64,000 nucleotides of DNA from Chlorokybus atmophyticus (GCA_009103225.1 RHPI01000797.1:8384-72383); one strand, 5' to 3'; positions 35,103 through 47,572 are shown, numbered from the stretch's first letter. A program made the numbers and translations. Notes: generated by a model from the letters alone, not told the origin.

Positions 35103-38056
35103 CGAAGTTGTGGCATGCACCTCAAAGAACGGAATCTCAGAATCGTGCTGCCAGCACCATGTGCTTGCGCTCACAGATCCTGCTGGCACATTAGAAGTGC
35201 ATGTGTATATAAGGGGTATGGTACGGTGGCAGCATGCATGGTGTGGACAATGCGAATGTGCGTATGCTTGTGCGCGGGTGTGTATGCATGCGCGTGTATG
35301 TGTGGTAGTGTGTGTATTTGGGGGGGGAGCTTTGCCTCTTATTGTGGCGGTAATCTGGCAGCTGATAGGCCTGAGTTTGCGCTGACGTGTTGTGCTGACT
35401 ATTTAGCCACGTTGATGTCAAGGTTGCCGCCATCGCCGTATGAGCAGCAGCACACCTTGTGGTTGTTGTTGCGCTGGTTTGAGGCGAGGTTGCTAGCGCC
35501 CGCTGCGTTGTTGAGGTTGTGTTGGTGGGCGGTAGTGCGCCTCGGCCAGCATGACCGTCTCCGGGGTAGGCGCCCTGTGACCCCTTTGTTGCAATTGTTG
35601 TTTTGCCCTACCTATGTTTAGTACCATACATAATGTTGGGGTCTGTTGCTCGCCTATGTGTGCTTGTGAATGGGCTGCTGCAAGTGTGCATGCATGTATG
35701 TGTGTGGCGTGTGTGTGTGTGTGTGTGCTTGTGTGTTCCTCCGCAATGCTGACTTGACTGTGCGTGTGCATGCAGATGACAGATGGACAGCGCCATGGCG
35801 ATGAGCCGCCGGTTGAGGCCCCCCCCACAGCGCATGACGGAGCAACGTGCGCCTTGCCTGCCTTTGGTCACCATGGACGAAGACAATACCATGGCGCTGT
35901 ATAACGTGGGCAAGGGGTCGGAGAAGTGCATGTGGTATGGCGATGTAGCTGGTGGCGGGGATGAGGGGTACGTTCAGGTGCTGCACAAAAGATGGCAAGG
36001 CTGCACATATGGCCATGGTGATCTGAGGCCAAATGAATCTCGGTCAGAGTCAACGGGGGCGTGCAGCTTGACATGAGTGAGTGCGAGGAGAGGGGACACG
36101 CCCGTCAAGGGCGCGTGTGACGCTTGCCTACCGACCCCATCCCACCCATGACCAAGACCATGGTCAACCTGGGTATTTCTGGTTTCCTTGCCATCCGCGC
36201 AGTGTTTGAGCACAGATTGAAGACCCCCACTGGCTGCAGTTTCGCAAGTGGTAATGTTGTGGGCGCTGGCGTCGATGAGGTGGTTGACTACTGCACTCTG
36301 TTGAGGGGCGCCTTTCACTACCCCTACCCTTACAATCAAGTCCCCCCTCCACCAGCATCCCCCACCATGTCTCCTGAATCTTCCCCTCCCCACTCTCCAC
36401 CAGCATCCCCACGCGAGGCTCCACTAACACCCCCACCTCAGGCTCCACCTCAACGCAAGGGCAGACCCCTGGAGTCTGCTCCTCCTGCCAAGGCCAAAAA
36501 GCGTGCCAAGGCAGAGCCCCCTCCACAGGCAGGACCTTGAAGCTGTGCACTTGTGCACAGTTTTGTGTAGTAAGTGTTCTGTGCTGTGCGTGCATGGCCA
36601 AATGGGTGAGGCTATGCAAGTAAGGTGTATAATTGCATGGCCTGGTCTGAGGCTTTGCTGTTGGGTGCATGTGTGCATGGCTGGTCTGAGGTTTTGCATG
36701 TTGGGTGCATGTGTTGTGCGGATGTGTAGGGTGACATACTGTCAGCTGACTCTAGCCCTGTACACTTGCCCCCTTAACAAAGCCTTGTAAAGTGGATGAG
36801 GATGTTGCTATGTTGTTTACTGGTGTACTTGTACAATGGCAGCTGCTAGACACGCGCTACCCACATGCATGAAGCACAAGGACGTCCGGTGGCATTGCGT
36901 CGCAATGTGCATTGCGCTTATATACATATGCAGAACCAACTGCGCTCGAGGCTTGTCAAGGCGGTATGCATGCTATGCCTAACTTGCATTGCTACGCATG
37001 CGTGCTCTGGCTGCTGCCTTTACATTGAGCAGTGTGCGAGCTGGACCTGGTGCTGCCACAGAGGCTTCCACTGCGCGGTTGGCCAGTTGCATCTCTGATG
37101 CAGTTGGGGACATGGACTTCACGCGGTAGGCATGTAGACTCCCGATTGGACTCTGCATTGGGGTGAGATGTTGCAGTGGGCTATCTAAGCACATGGCATT
37201 CTAAACTTGAGTAATGAGGTCAATGATGCATGCCCTAGGACCACTTGCAGTGTTGATGTGTGTTGGTCCAGCATGTTGTGTGGCATTGGTTTGGCTTAAT
37301 ATTTTCGGCTGCTTGGCCAATTCTTCCTCCTGCTTGGCATGTTGTCTTTGCGATGCTGCCAGGTCTCTCGTGCCTTAGCAGCATCTCTCTGTGCCTTGGC
37401 AGCCTATCTCTGCGCAACAACAACAGCCTTCTTACTGGCCAGCTCTGCCTTCTTGGTGACTGCTTCTAGTCTGCGTGCTTCCACAGCTGCCTCCTTAGCT
37501 AAGGCCTCCTCCTTCTTCGCCTTGGGTGCCCTAATGGACTCCACTGACGTCAGACATGCAGCGCCCGAGAGCTGAGGAACCTTGGTCTTCTTCTCTCGCC
37601 ATCCACCACTAGCAGGATGTTGCTGCTGCACCCCGACATTGTNAGGATATTTGCCGACAAACTGTTGGTGTTTGAACACAAGTACACAACGTGAGAGTTA
37701 GTTGAAACTTCAGTAGCACTTGCCTGCTGATCGCAGCTGCTGCCGATAAGCGGTCTCTGTCTGAAGAAACAACAACAATAACAACATGACGAAGTTGGTG
37801 ATGGGAACATTAACCACTCAACGGGAGTAACCGCTCATACCCTCACTGAGCGCAGGTAGGCCTCAACGCATCCGCCCACATCACCAAACAAACGACCCTC
37901 AACTGCCTTCGCCGTTGCACGCCGCGTCCGAAGCAACTGCACACACACGTACAAGATGTGAGTTGGGTGCATTCAAGCTTTCACCGACACACACGCGCTC
38001 GCGTGTATACACACACACACACACACACACACACGCGCGCGCGCGCACTCACACGA

Positions 38057-38091
<35 letters not shown>

Positions 38092-38523
38092 CAGACACAC
38101 AGGCATCAGCTGTTTACTTGAAGGGCGCTCTCCTCGGCTCGGGCGTGTGCTCGGGCAATCGGATCAACGTTGTTGGGTTTGCGGTTGTCATCGCCAAGCT
38201 CGCGGTCGAACACATCTGCGTGATGTTGGTGGTGAATGAGTGAGTCAGTAAACGTGCTGTGTAGGGTGTCTTGTGGTATAATACCGTAGATGCTGCCTTC
38301 GCCTTTCAACACTTGTGCTGCAGCGTGCTGCTGGTGGCTGCCACACATTATGACCATCACGAAAGAGGAATGAAAGACAACAGATCAACAGCGCGATTGA
38401 CGCATGTGCTGGTTGGACCAACAACTGTTGATGGTGTCAGTCTGTTGTTGAGTGAGAAGTCATACAGTGAGAGAGGATGTACCTCATGTGTTGCAGCGGC
38501 AGTCCTCAGTTGCATCAGACCTC
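34267..38523 (-). CDS. Unidentified multi-exon gene, interrupted by repeat block copy 2
   Basis: Nine minus-strand exons with good splice sites and continuous phase: 38523-38483, 38327-38285, 38215-38118, 37936-37841, 37760-37724, then after the interruption 35179-35121, 35047-34951, 34734-34642 and 34550-34267 (stop). Typical pieces are DVFDRELGDDNRKPNNVDPI, ARAHARAEESALQLLRTRR, GRLFGDVGGCVEAYLRSVR, ESRAP-free REVVERALTPPRDRPHSE and NLVTFTRVRAASLPLPIKR. The C-terminus is acidic and then ends in a basic SRSRRKR patch, which suggests a nuclear protein. I do not recognise the family. The 2.3-kb block lies wholly between exons 5 and 6, and phase across it cannot be proven, so exons may be missing there. 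Exon 5 uses a GC donor (CAGCAG|GCAAGT). The true N-terminus was not found. Confidence 0.6.
35069..35105. repeat. CAA/TTG microsatellite in an intron
   Basis: About eleven to twelve CAA triplets lie in the intron between two exons of the unidentified minus-strand gene. Confidence 0.85.
35329..37642. repeat. Repeat block, copy 2 (2,314 bp), ending at a single N
   Basis: Same sequence and orientation as 24,539-26,852. The left edge follows a run of eight G and one A. The right edge stops at an N (37,643), after which the sequence is unrelated. It carries only the truncated 3' part of the transposase and the unassigned plus-strand frame. It sits in what should be one intron of the surrounding gene. 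Either a very recent copy or, more likely given the N and zero visible change, an assembly error. Confidence 0.9.
36148..36540 (+). CDS. Unassigned ORF in repeat block copy 2
   Basis: Identical in sequence to the frame at 25358-25750: a short globular-looking half, then a Pro-rich half ending in a basic patch. Function unknown. If the block is an assembly duplicate, this entry does not exist as a separate gene. Confidence 0.3.
   Translation: MTKTMVNLGISGFLAIRAVFEHRLKTPTGCSFASGNVVGAGVDEVVDYCTLLRGAFHYPYPYNQVPPPPASPTMSPESSPPHSPPASPREAPLTPPPQAPPQRKGRPLESAPPAKAKKRAKAEPPPQAGP
37643..37643. other. Single N at the edge of repeat block copy 2
   Basis: One unknown base exactly at the junction between the repeat block and unique sequence, consistent with a closed or collapsed gap. 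Confidence 0.9.
38008..38095. repeat. AC, CG and GCAC microsatellites
   Basis: A run of AC is followed by alternating CG and then repeated GCAC units, within an intron of the minus-strand gene. The whole stretch is alternating purine-pyrimidine. Confidence 0.85.
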
Positions 38524-39096
38524 CTGCATACTACGCAATCAAGTGACACCCGGTGAGTAATATGTATGTGCCACACACACACATATGTCTACAGTGTAGA
38601 CATATTATACGGGCAGGTGTATGCCTGATGTCAGCAACTGCTTGCCTCCTGATCATGTATCGTCCCAGCAATCAGCCAACCTGATCCGAAGCATCCACCC
38701 CAAGACTCACTCCAGCGCTGACAAACCTTGTGTGCCAGTGTTGGCAGGATCAAGTGTGGGGCACAAATACTCTGTATTCACCCGCACCACCATACCAAGG
38801 CGGCAATCAAAGGAGGAGGATCACTTGACCCATCAGGCAAGAGAAGTCTTCTTTCAGAAGAAGAGTGATGACAGCTACACTCACACTGCTTGACTACTTT
38901 CTCGGTTAGTGTCGGTACCAGGTCCAGTCTGACACCATCAGGGTGGACGACGACGACAGAGAGTCACGTGACTGACACCCCACCCACGGGCACGCCTCCT
39001 CCGCCAGTCAACCGTACGCGGATCTCCGTACCGAATGTGAGACAAGTTTTACCCAGAACGCGACACACGGTCTCTGGGATACGCTGGCCCAGCGTC

Positions 39097-39129
39097 GCTG
39101 CCCTGGGGTACAGTGTACCCCAGGGCAGC
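39097..39129. repeat. 33-bp perfect palindrome
   Basis: Arms of 16 bp around one central G, with arm GCTGCCCTGGGGTACA. A second palindrome, ACGCTGG-C-CCAGCGT (39,081-39,095), lies immediately to its left. Confidence 0.9.
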
Positions 39130-39320
39130 AATCATGGCCCTGGCAGTATCCAGCGCAACGCAGCGAAGGTGGCGCGGCTTTCTCTTCGCCGGCCTTTAAC
39201 CGGTGCATCCAGCCCAACCTTACCAGCTGGTTGTCAGCTATGCAGGCTGGTAGTCGGCCAGAGAGACCGGTGGGGTACCGGTACCCTTGCCCCTCACACC
39301 CGGGTTCATCGCAGGCGGGC

Positions 39321-39330
39321 TTTAGGGTTT
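39321..39330 (+). promoter_or_regulatory. Telo-box upstream of the BRM-type gene
   Basis: TTTAGGGTTT lies about 610 bp before the ATG at 39,938. It is farther away than the other copies in this window, so its link to the gene is weaker. Confidence 0.35.
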
Positions 39331-39937
39331 TCGAAACGCAGACAGGCGGGGGGAGGCGGACCGGGGCGTCGAGGAGGTCGGTGGCGACACGTGGCGCGCG
39401 TGGTAAAGGGCCGCGACCGCCGACGGTCAGGCCAGCGAGAGCAAACGGGACTTTTGCCTCGATCAAGGGTGGACTAACGTGAGGCGGCTAACCAAGAGGA
39501 AAATTGATTGACTGGTACTACACTGCTTTGATGGCCTGATAATCGATCGGGCTGGCTGACTCTTCCCGCCCTTTTTGGGGGTAATGGAGACGGTCTCTGG
39601 GTTCGTTTAATGTCTCGGCTCCTGCTTCTGGTCTGATGATGATTGTTCACTTTCTGACTGTGACCTGACTGTGCGGATGATGCAACTGAGCATGCTTGTT
39701 GTGTATGCAAAGGGAGATGTTGCCATGTGTACATGCAACAGCCATTTGCGCCTGGGTGTGCGGTCGGACAGATATGCAACGGTGACTGCATACAAGTGGC
39801 ATTAGAGTCCTGGCTGAACACGCTCAATTGTTCCTATGCATACTGAATTCTGCATCATGCCTGAACCCAGGCTGCTGGACAGGTGTATCGTTGGTTGTCT
39901 GTAGTTGTTAAGGGGCGCACATGAACAGCCCGCGACC

Positions 39938-40693
39938 ATGCCGTTCGACCTTAACCGCACTGGAGACCTCGACGACAACAACCTCGACGGACATGAGGAC
40001 CACAACAACTACTTGTACAGCAACAACAATGCCAACAACCTTAACATCACCAACCCCAACATCAACCCCCGCAATTCTGACACCAACACCAACACCAACA
40101 CCAACATCAACAACAACAACAACACGTCCGCCAGATACGCTGAGCTGCTTCGGCTGGCAGCGACTGAACCCCACAGAATCCTCCAACGCTACCACGAGGT
40201 ACTCTCTCAGTTACGTTCTTGCATTGTGTGTGTTTGGCTCAAATCTCTCAACACCATATACACGAAGTGTCACGGGCGCAGGCTGTTCGGCTGCACGCTG
40301 AAGGCCGCATGACTGACTCATACTTCCAGAACCTCAAAAGGTAATGTAATTCTCTCACTGTGCGCGCATGTGCGTGCGCGCGCGCGCGTTTGGTGCGTGC
40401 GTGCATGTGTCACTATCAATGCCACTTTTTGACACGTGTACAATGTGTTTGCATATGTCTCAGTGCTGTTGAGGTGACGTTTAGTCTAGCTAGGAGCGGC
40501 GGCAGCGATATCGGCGCTGGCAGCGGGGTTGATGTCGGTGCCAATAGGGGAGACATCGCCTCTGGCATGGATGATGGATACCGCGTGTCTCTATCGCCGC
40601 TCTTCTCGTCACACAGGACGGCGTCGGTGCTACATCCGTATCAACAACGACTACTGCAACAACAACGGCGAGTTCAGTACCAACAGGATCAAG

Positions 40694-40724
<31 letters not shown>

Positions 40725-40828
40725 ACAACAGCAGCAACAGCTGCAGCAGCAGCAACAGTACTGGCAACAACCGCAACTGCTGCAACAACAACTACAAATG
40801 CAGCAACAGCAACAGCAACAGCAGCAGG

Positions 40829-40862
<34 letters not shown>

Positions 40863-40953
40863 ACAACAGCTTCTGCAACAACAACAGCTTCTACAACAAC
40901 AATGGCGACAACACCAACTTCAACTGCAAGTCCAACAACAACAGCTACTACTA

Positions 40954-40987
<34 letters not shown>

Positions 40988-43900
40988 CACCACCACCACC
41001 ACAGCCCGTTGGTTTCACTCCCAAACAGCGCACTGTCTTCATGGCCCAGAAGGCCGTTCTGCATCAGATCATTAGCGGTTTGTCCCCGCGCCGCGATTGG
41101 ATACTTGCCACGGCGCTGCAGATGTCGCAGCCACAGCCGCCAGCGCCGGCGCCGATAGCCGCACCCGCCACGATATCGGCGTCAGCCCCCCTGGCAGTGG
41201 GATTCACGCAGGCGCAGCGAGTGGTGTTGAACGCACAGTGCAGCGTGTACCAGGGGATCATGTGGGTACCGCATCTGTGCGTGTGCGCATGAGGAGTTGA
41301 TGTTGTTGAGTTGTGATCGTTGTTGACGTTGATAATGATGTTGTCACCAGGACTGGTGTGGCGCCGAGCAGCACGGTGAAGTCGCTCGCATTGTTGAAGC
41401 CTCCTCCTCCTCCTCCCCCATCTCCTCAGTACCATTCTCTGCTGCCACCTCCTTCTGGTCCTCCTCCTCTCCCTCTTCCTCCTCTTCCTCCTCTTTCTGC
41501 ACCTCCTTCTGCTCCTCCATCCGCTCCTCCTTCTCCCCCTAATGGTGGCGAGGCAGTCCGGGGAGGCCAACTCGACCTCAACCGGCAACCAGGTGGACAT
41601 CATGTTGGCTTGTTGTAACATCTGTTTGCGTGCAGTAGGTTGTCGTGGTTGTTCTCAGCTCAACATCATTGATTCATTGATTGTTGATTGGTTGCTACAG
41701 GTGTATATATGCTACAACAACAACATCAACCACAACCACAACCACAACCACAACCACAACCACAACCACAACCACAACCACAACCACAACACCACCACCA
41801 CCCACCACCACCACCACCACCACCACAACAACCACCGGCTTCCACCTCCTCTGATCCTCCTCTGCATCAAGCAAGACAACCAATATCTAGTTCCTCCCCC
41901 TTCACCTCAGTGGATATCCACCCCGTCCCCCCTCCGCTATCGCGTTCCCCCGCAGCGATACCATCGGCCAAGCGCCAAAGCGTCAAAGCCGCGAAAGCCA
42001 AGTCGCGCGCGAAGAAGACGTCGGGGACTAAGGATGATATCGGCGTCGAAGGGAGGGACATCGACGACGCGGGGGTTGTTGTTGTGACGCCGGGGCAGCG
42101 CGCCATGTTCGATGCGCAGGTGCATGTGTGCTACAAGCTCAGGTAGGCACACAGCCAAGGGGCTCTGGTGTGCGTGTGAGAATGCCCTGCGTGTGCGTGT
42201 GCGTGTGCGCGTGCGCGTGCGTTTGCGCTTGCCTGTGCGTTTGCGCATGCGTTTGGTGTTGTGCACGTACGTACGCACGCACGCGCGCGCACACACACAC
42301 ATGCGCTGTGTCTTCTCACTGACATGCGTTTTGCGTCAGGGTGGGGTTCAAGGTCCCACCGTCAACTTATAATTGTGTTGTTGTGGTTTTGCTTGCGCTT
42401 GCAGGTACGGCGTCCGGCCCTCGGCCTCCCTCCTCCTCTCCGCACTCGGCCGTCCTTACAACAGTCCCACCCAAACAGGTATGTTGACCATCACCATCAC
42501 CATCACCATCACCATCACCATCACCATCACCATCACCATCACCATCACCATCACCATCACCATCACCATCACCATCACCATCACCATCACTTTTGTTTTC
42601 AGCTCAACCGTCATCTCCATTGAGAGTCAGCCCGACAGCGGCTCAGTCAATGCCACCGCCAACAACAACAACAACAACTATCACATCCACAAAACCCACA
42701 ACAACAGCAACAGCCGTAGTAATGACAAAGACAACACCGAAGAAGAAGGTGACGAGGCGGCTGAGTGACAAGACGATGTTGGGTTTATCGCTCGCGCGCA
42801 AAGACCATCCCGAAGCCGCTGTCGACAACAGCAATGACAAGAACAACAATGAGAAGGATGAGGAGAGGTATGGTGAGTTCAGGGTCGAGAGTGTGGAGGA
42901 GAGGCGGCGGAAGGTTGCCATGCTGGACTCTGAGATTGACAAGCTAGCGCAGAGTCTGGCTGTGGCACTCAAGTCCTCCCTAGCTGATGCACTTGTCAAC
43001 AACAACAATCGCAACAACAAGGAGGAGGACAAGGAACTGGGTGATGCGCGCGTGGTTGCCACCACAGTTGACGAGTGTGTGACATCAGTCAGCACAGAAG
43101 ACAACATTCTCAACAACGGTTACAAGAACACTGACACCAACAGCACCACCAACGACAACTTGTTGGGCGAGTTGTTGCGCGTGAAGCAGCTGCGTTTGCT
43201 CGGGCTTCAGCGCAATGCACGCCGGCGCTTCCTCGCGGACGTGTTGGGTGCAGATGAGCACGACGATGATGGTAAGCACAACCACAGTAACAAGCACGGT
43301 AACAAGCGCCACGCCGGTGTGGAGGAGAGGCAGGAGGACGAGGAGCTCTACCCGCACGTGCGGGGGTGGAGACGATGGCAGAGGCGGGCGGCGGGACCAG
43401 CAGCCCAGAGACATGTTGGGGTGAGTGCGGCATGTTGTTGTTGTGGTGGTGGTGGTGTTTGATGGTGGTGTGTGCGTGTGTGTGTCTCCAGGTGAAGCGG
43501 ACTCTCAAGCAGGATCTCAAGAGGCAGGACGAGCGGTCGAGACGCCGAAGAGACCGTCAAAAGGCCTTTTTCAAGGTAAACGACAACAACAACAACATCA
43601 ACAATAACAACACGATCATCCTATTTTCTTGTCTTCAGGCTGTGGAGCAGCAGGTCGAGGTGGTGTTTGAGGGCGCGCGGCAGCGTCGGGAGCGCGCGCG
43701 TGCAGTGACCAAAGCCGTGCGCGACTATCACCGCAAGATGTGAGTGTTTATGTGTAAGACATGAAAGCAAATACGAGGGTGAGTGTTAACCACGTGTTTG
43801 TTTGTGTGGTAGTGTGAGCAACAGGGAGAGGGCTACCAAGGAGCGTGCGGAGAGGGAGCGTAAGGAGCGCATTGAGGCTCTTAAGGAGAACGATGTGGAG

Positions 43901-46900
43901 GGCTACCTACGCCTCCTCAACGTACGTGTTTTGTTTGCTACTCTTGTGTTCACCCATCCATACACTGATTATCCAGTCATGCTTCTTGTCGATGGTACGG
44001 ATGGTGATGCGTATGTGTGTGCGTGTTGACACGCACATGCACCTTGCACAGGCGCACACTCGTGTCCATGCACTTGCACATCAACACACGCGCGCACACA
44101 CAAGCACATATGCGTGCACACAAGCTCATGCTCTGTGCGTGTCTGAGCAGGAGGCGAAGGTGGGTCGCATCCAGGATCTCCTGAAGCAGACGGACGAGTA
44201 CCTGCAGCGTCTCGGGGACAAGCTGGCGCAGGTCAAGGGACTCGCGCGAGACATTGGAGACTGCGACGCCGACATCGACGCCGACGCCGACGCCGATGCC
44301 GACATGAACAACAAGGACAAGGAGAAGGACGAGGTCAAGGACGAGAACAACGACGCCCCCGGCAACAACAAGCCGGCCCTCTCGGCTGCTGAGGTCAGAC
44401 ACCGTTTGTCTCTCACTCAACAATTGCAAAAGCGAACTTGCTGACCCGCTTTTCCCACGTGTTCAACAACAGCACTATCGCCGGACGCACGAGAACTACT
44501 ACCGCCGTGCTCACAGGTGAGTCTGTTGTTGTTAATGCTACCATTGTTGTCATCGTCGTCGTTGTCGTTGATGTGTAGCCAACCATTTGTTTTATTCACA
44601 GTGTGGACGAGCTGTCCAACGTGCGTCAGCCCGCGACGATGGGTTCGACCACGTTGACGATGAGGTCGTACCAGCTGCAAGGGCTGGCGTGGCTGCTGAG
44701 TCTGCAGAGGAACCGACTCAACGGGATACTCGCGGACGAGATGGGCACGGGGAAGACGATACAGGTGGGAGGAGTTGTGGATGAGGCTTGAATACATGTG
44801 TCAAGTGTGACTGTGGATTGTGTTCGCTTGCTGCTTCTGTTTTTGCCTGTCTCATGCGTGCGCTCGTGCGGGCGAGCGCGCGCGTGTGCGTGTACATGTG
44901 TGCGTTTGGCTACGACACATGCGCAAGCACATACCCACACCCACACTTCAATCTCCCCCTCAGGTCATCGCTCTCATCTGCCACCTGGTGGAAGCATCAG
45001 ACCCCTCCTCCTCCGGCCCCTTCCTGGTCGCTGCTCCATCGTCTGTGGTGCCGTCGTGGTTGGGGGAGCTCTCCCGCTGGGCTCCTTCTCTCACAGTCGC
45101 GGCGTACCGCGGCAGCCCCGCCGAGAGGAAACGGGTGTGGGAGGAGAGGGTGAGGGAGGAGAGGGGGAGGGCGGAAGTGGTGGTCACCACGTATGAACTG
45201 CTGATGGGGAAAAAGGTGCGTGGGTGGGTGGGTGGGGGTGGGTTGGGGTTGGGGGGGAGGGGGGGTGCGTATGTGCGTGCGCTTGCCCAAGCCTATGTGT
45301 AAACACGCTCTCACGCACGTGCGGCACGTACTTGCACCTTTGCACACGAGCGTACATGGGGGCAGAGAGTCGGCCTCCCTACTCTCTCCCCTTGGGCACA
45401 TTACTCTCGTTGTCTTACTGTGCTAATCCCACACTCAGGACCGCAAGCGCCTCTCCAAGGTTCCCTGGCGCTACCTCATCATCGACGAGGGCCACCGTTT
45501 GAAGAACAGCGGTTGCCGTCTCTCCCGCGACTTGTCTAAATACTACACATCCCAACACAGACTCCTCCTCACCGGCACACCTTTACAAAACCGCATGGAG
45601 GAGTTGTGGTCTTTGCTACATTTCCTATTGCCAAGCGTGTTCGAGTCCGCGGGAGAGTTCAGTAAGTGGTTCGAGAACCCCTTTGAGGAGGGGTGCGAGA
45701 CGCTCAATGAAGAGGAGGAACTGCTGCTTATATCCAGACTGCACGCCGTGCTGAGACCGCTCATGCTGAGGAGGCTGAAAGAGCATGTGGAGACGGATCT
45801 GCCGACGAAGACGCAGCATTTGTTGAGAGCGCAGCCGTCGGCGTATCAGGTGGGGAGAGGATGTGTGTGGTCTTGCCACTGATGATCTGATGGATACGAC
45901 TCCAACGTTAAGAGTGGGTCTCAGTTGTTGTGCCTAATGTGCTCCTTCTCCTCCTTCTGCTTGTTGTTGTTGTTGTCATGGCAGAGGGAGTTGGCAAGGC
46001 GTGTGAAGCTGAGGCTGAGGGAGAAGCTGGGTGGCGACGGGGGCGCAAGCAACTCCACTTCGAAGCAGCCTCGCGCCATCCACAACACCGTCATGGAGCT
46101 ACGCAACGTCGCCAACCACCCTTTCATCTCGTGCCTCCACAACGACGAGGTGATGTTGGGTCACTGGTACCCGACACAACATTAACAACATGTTGGGTTA
46201 CTGGTACCCGACACAACAACTGACACACAACACAATTAGGTGGAGGAGTTGCTGAAAGTGATGCACCCTTCCCTCCCGCCGTTGGTGAGGGCGTGCGGTA
46301 AGTTGGAGTTGCTGGACCGCGTGTTACCAAAGTTGTTGGCAACGGGACACAAGGTCCTCCTGTTCTGCACCATGACGAGGGCGCTGGACCTACTCGAGGA
46401 GTACCTGCATTGGAAAGGGTGAGAGAGACGAGGATGTTTGGGTGTGTTGGGGGAGTTGTTGTGTCGGGTGAAGTGAGGGGTATGATGCGCTGTTTTGATG
46501 AGTCAGTGTGCGGGCAACGGTGCCAAGATGCGGCTAATAAGCACCCACGCTCGCGTTGTTGTGTTGCTGTGTGCGCGTTTGAGTGCGCATGCAGCTGTGC
46601 ATGACTGCGAAAACATGTGTATGTTTGTGGTAGTATCAAGTGTCTGAGGCTTGACGGCGCGACGGCGGGCGATGAGAGGGGTCCGATGGTGGCGCGCTTC
46701 AACGCGGTGTCCACATCAGCAGGTGATGATGTGCCGGAGTCGGTGTTTCTGCTGAGCATTCGTGCGGGTGGCGTCGGGCTCAACCTGCAGGCGGCTGATA
46801 CGGTCATCATATACGACACCGACTGGAACCCGCAGGCAAGGAGAACGCTGTGTGCGTGTGCGTGTGCGTGTGGTGGTCTTGTTGTGGCCGTGGAGTGATG

Positions 46901-47518
46901 TTGAAGTTGTGTGCGCTACTCCTGCAGATTGATCTGCAAGCCCAGGCGCGAGCCCACCGCATTGGTCAGACTCGGGATGTCCTAGTCTTGAGGTACGCTG
47001 GGCGCGTGTGTAATCGTTCATCAGCACACGCGCCCAGACATACTTGCACACACAGACAGACACGGGCACGCATGCAAACACAGTACGGATAGTCATACAG
47101 GACGCGCGCGCGCACTCGCACACGCGCAAGCGCATGCACGCACACACACACATGGTGCATGTCACGCAGGTTGGAGACAGTTGGGACTGTCGAGGAGCAG
47201 ATCCGCGCGCGTGCCGAGCGCAAGCTGGCGGTCGCCGACAAGAGCATCACCGCGGGCTTCTTTGACAACCACACCTCCGCCAAAGAACGCCAGGTTGGGA
47301 TTGTGGAATTTGACACAAACACTCCTTCATGACATACACACTCAAACTCGATCTCACACAGGAGTATCTGGAGGCTCTCCTGCGTGATGCCAACGCAGAC
47401 GGGAGCGCACTCGGGGCCGGCGATGTTGGGGCCGAGGGCGTGCGCGGGACAGCACTCAATCGCCTCATCTCTCGCGGGCGGGAGGAGTTTGAGGCCTACG
47501 AGCGTATGGATGAGGAGG

Positions 47519-47572
<54 letters not shown>

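Larger units (their letters stand above)
38524..39937. promoter_or_regulatory. Region between divergent genes, with a palindrome cluster
   Basis: About 1.4 kb lie between the first exon found for the minus-strand gene and the start of the BRM-type gene. 38,880-39,480 is GC-rich and holds perfect palindromes at 39,081-39,095, 39,097-39,129 and 39,273-39,286. A telo-box, TTTAGGGTTT, lies at 39,321-39,330. Overlapping frames on both strands lack family marks, and I take them as chance. Confidence 0.5.

Noticed and set aside
38890-39477. 195-codon plus-strand and 152-codon minus-strand frames
   Set aside because: They overlap each other in GC-rich palindromic DNA where stops are rare. Neither has splice support or recognisable domains.
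40490-41002. Val/Ala-rich 170-codon minus-strand frame
   Set aside because: It is the antisense shadow of the Gln tract in the BRM-type gene.
42261-42623. Poly-His and Thr-Ile frames near 42.5 kb
   Set aside because: The hexamer repeat lies between good donor and acceptor sites and is best read as an intron.
46150-46220. Two tandem GTTGGGT...ACCCGAC hairpins in an intron of the BRM-type gene
   Set aside because: Short, imperfect stems within one intron. Most likely a local duplication with no further support.
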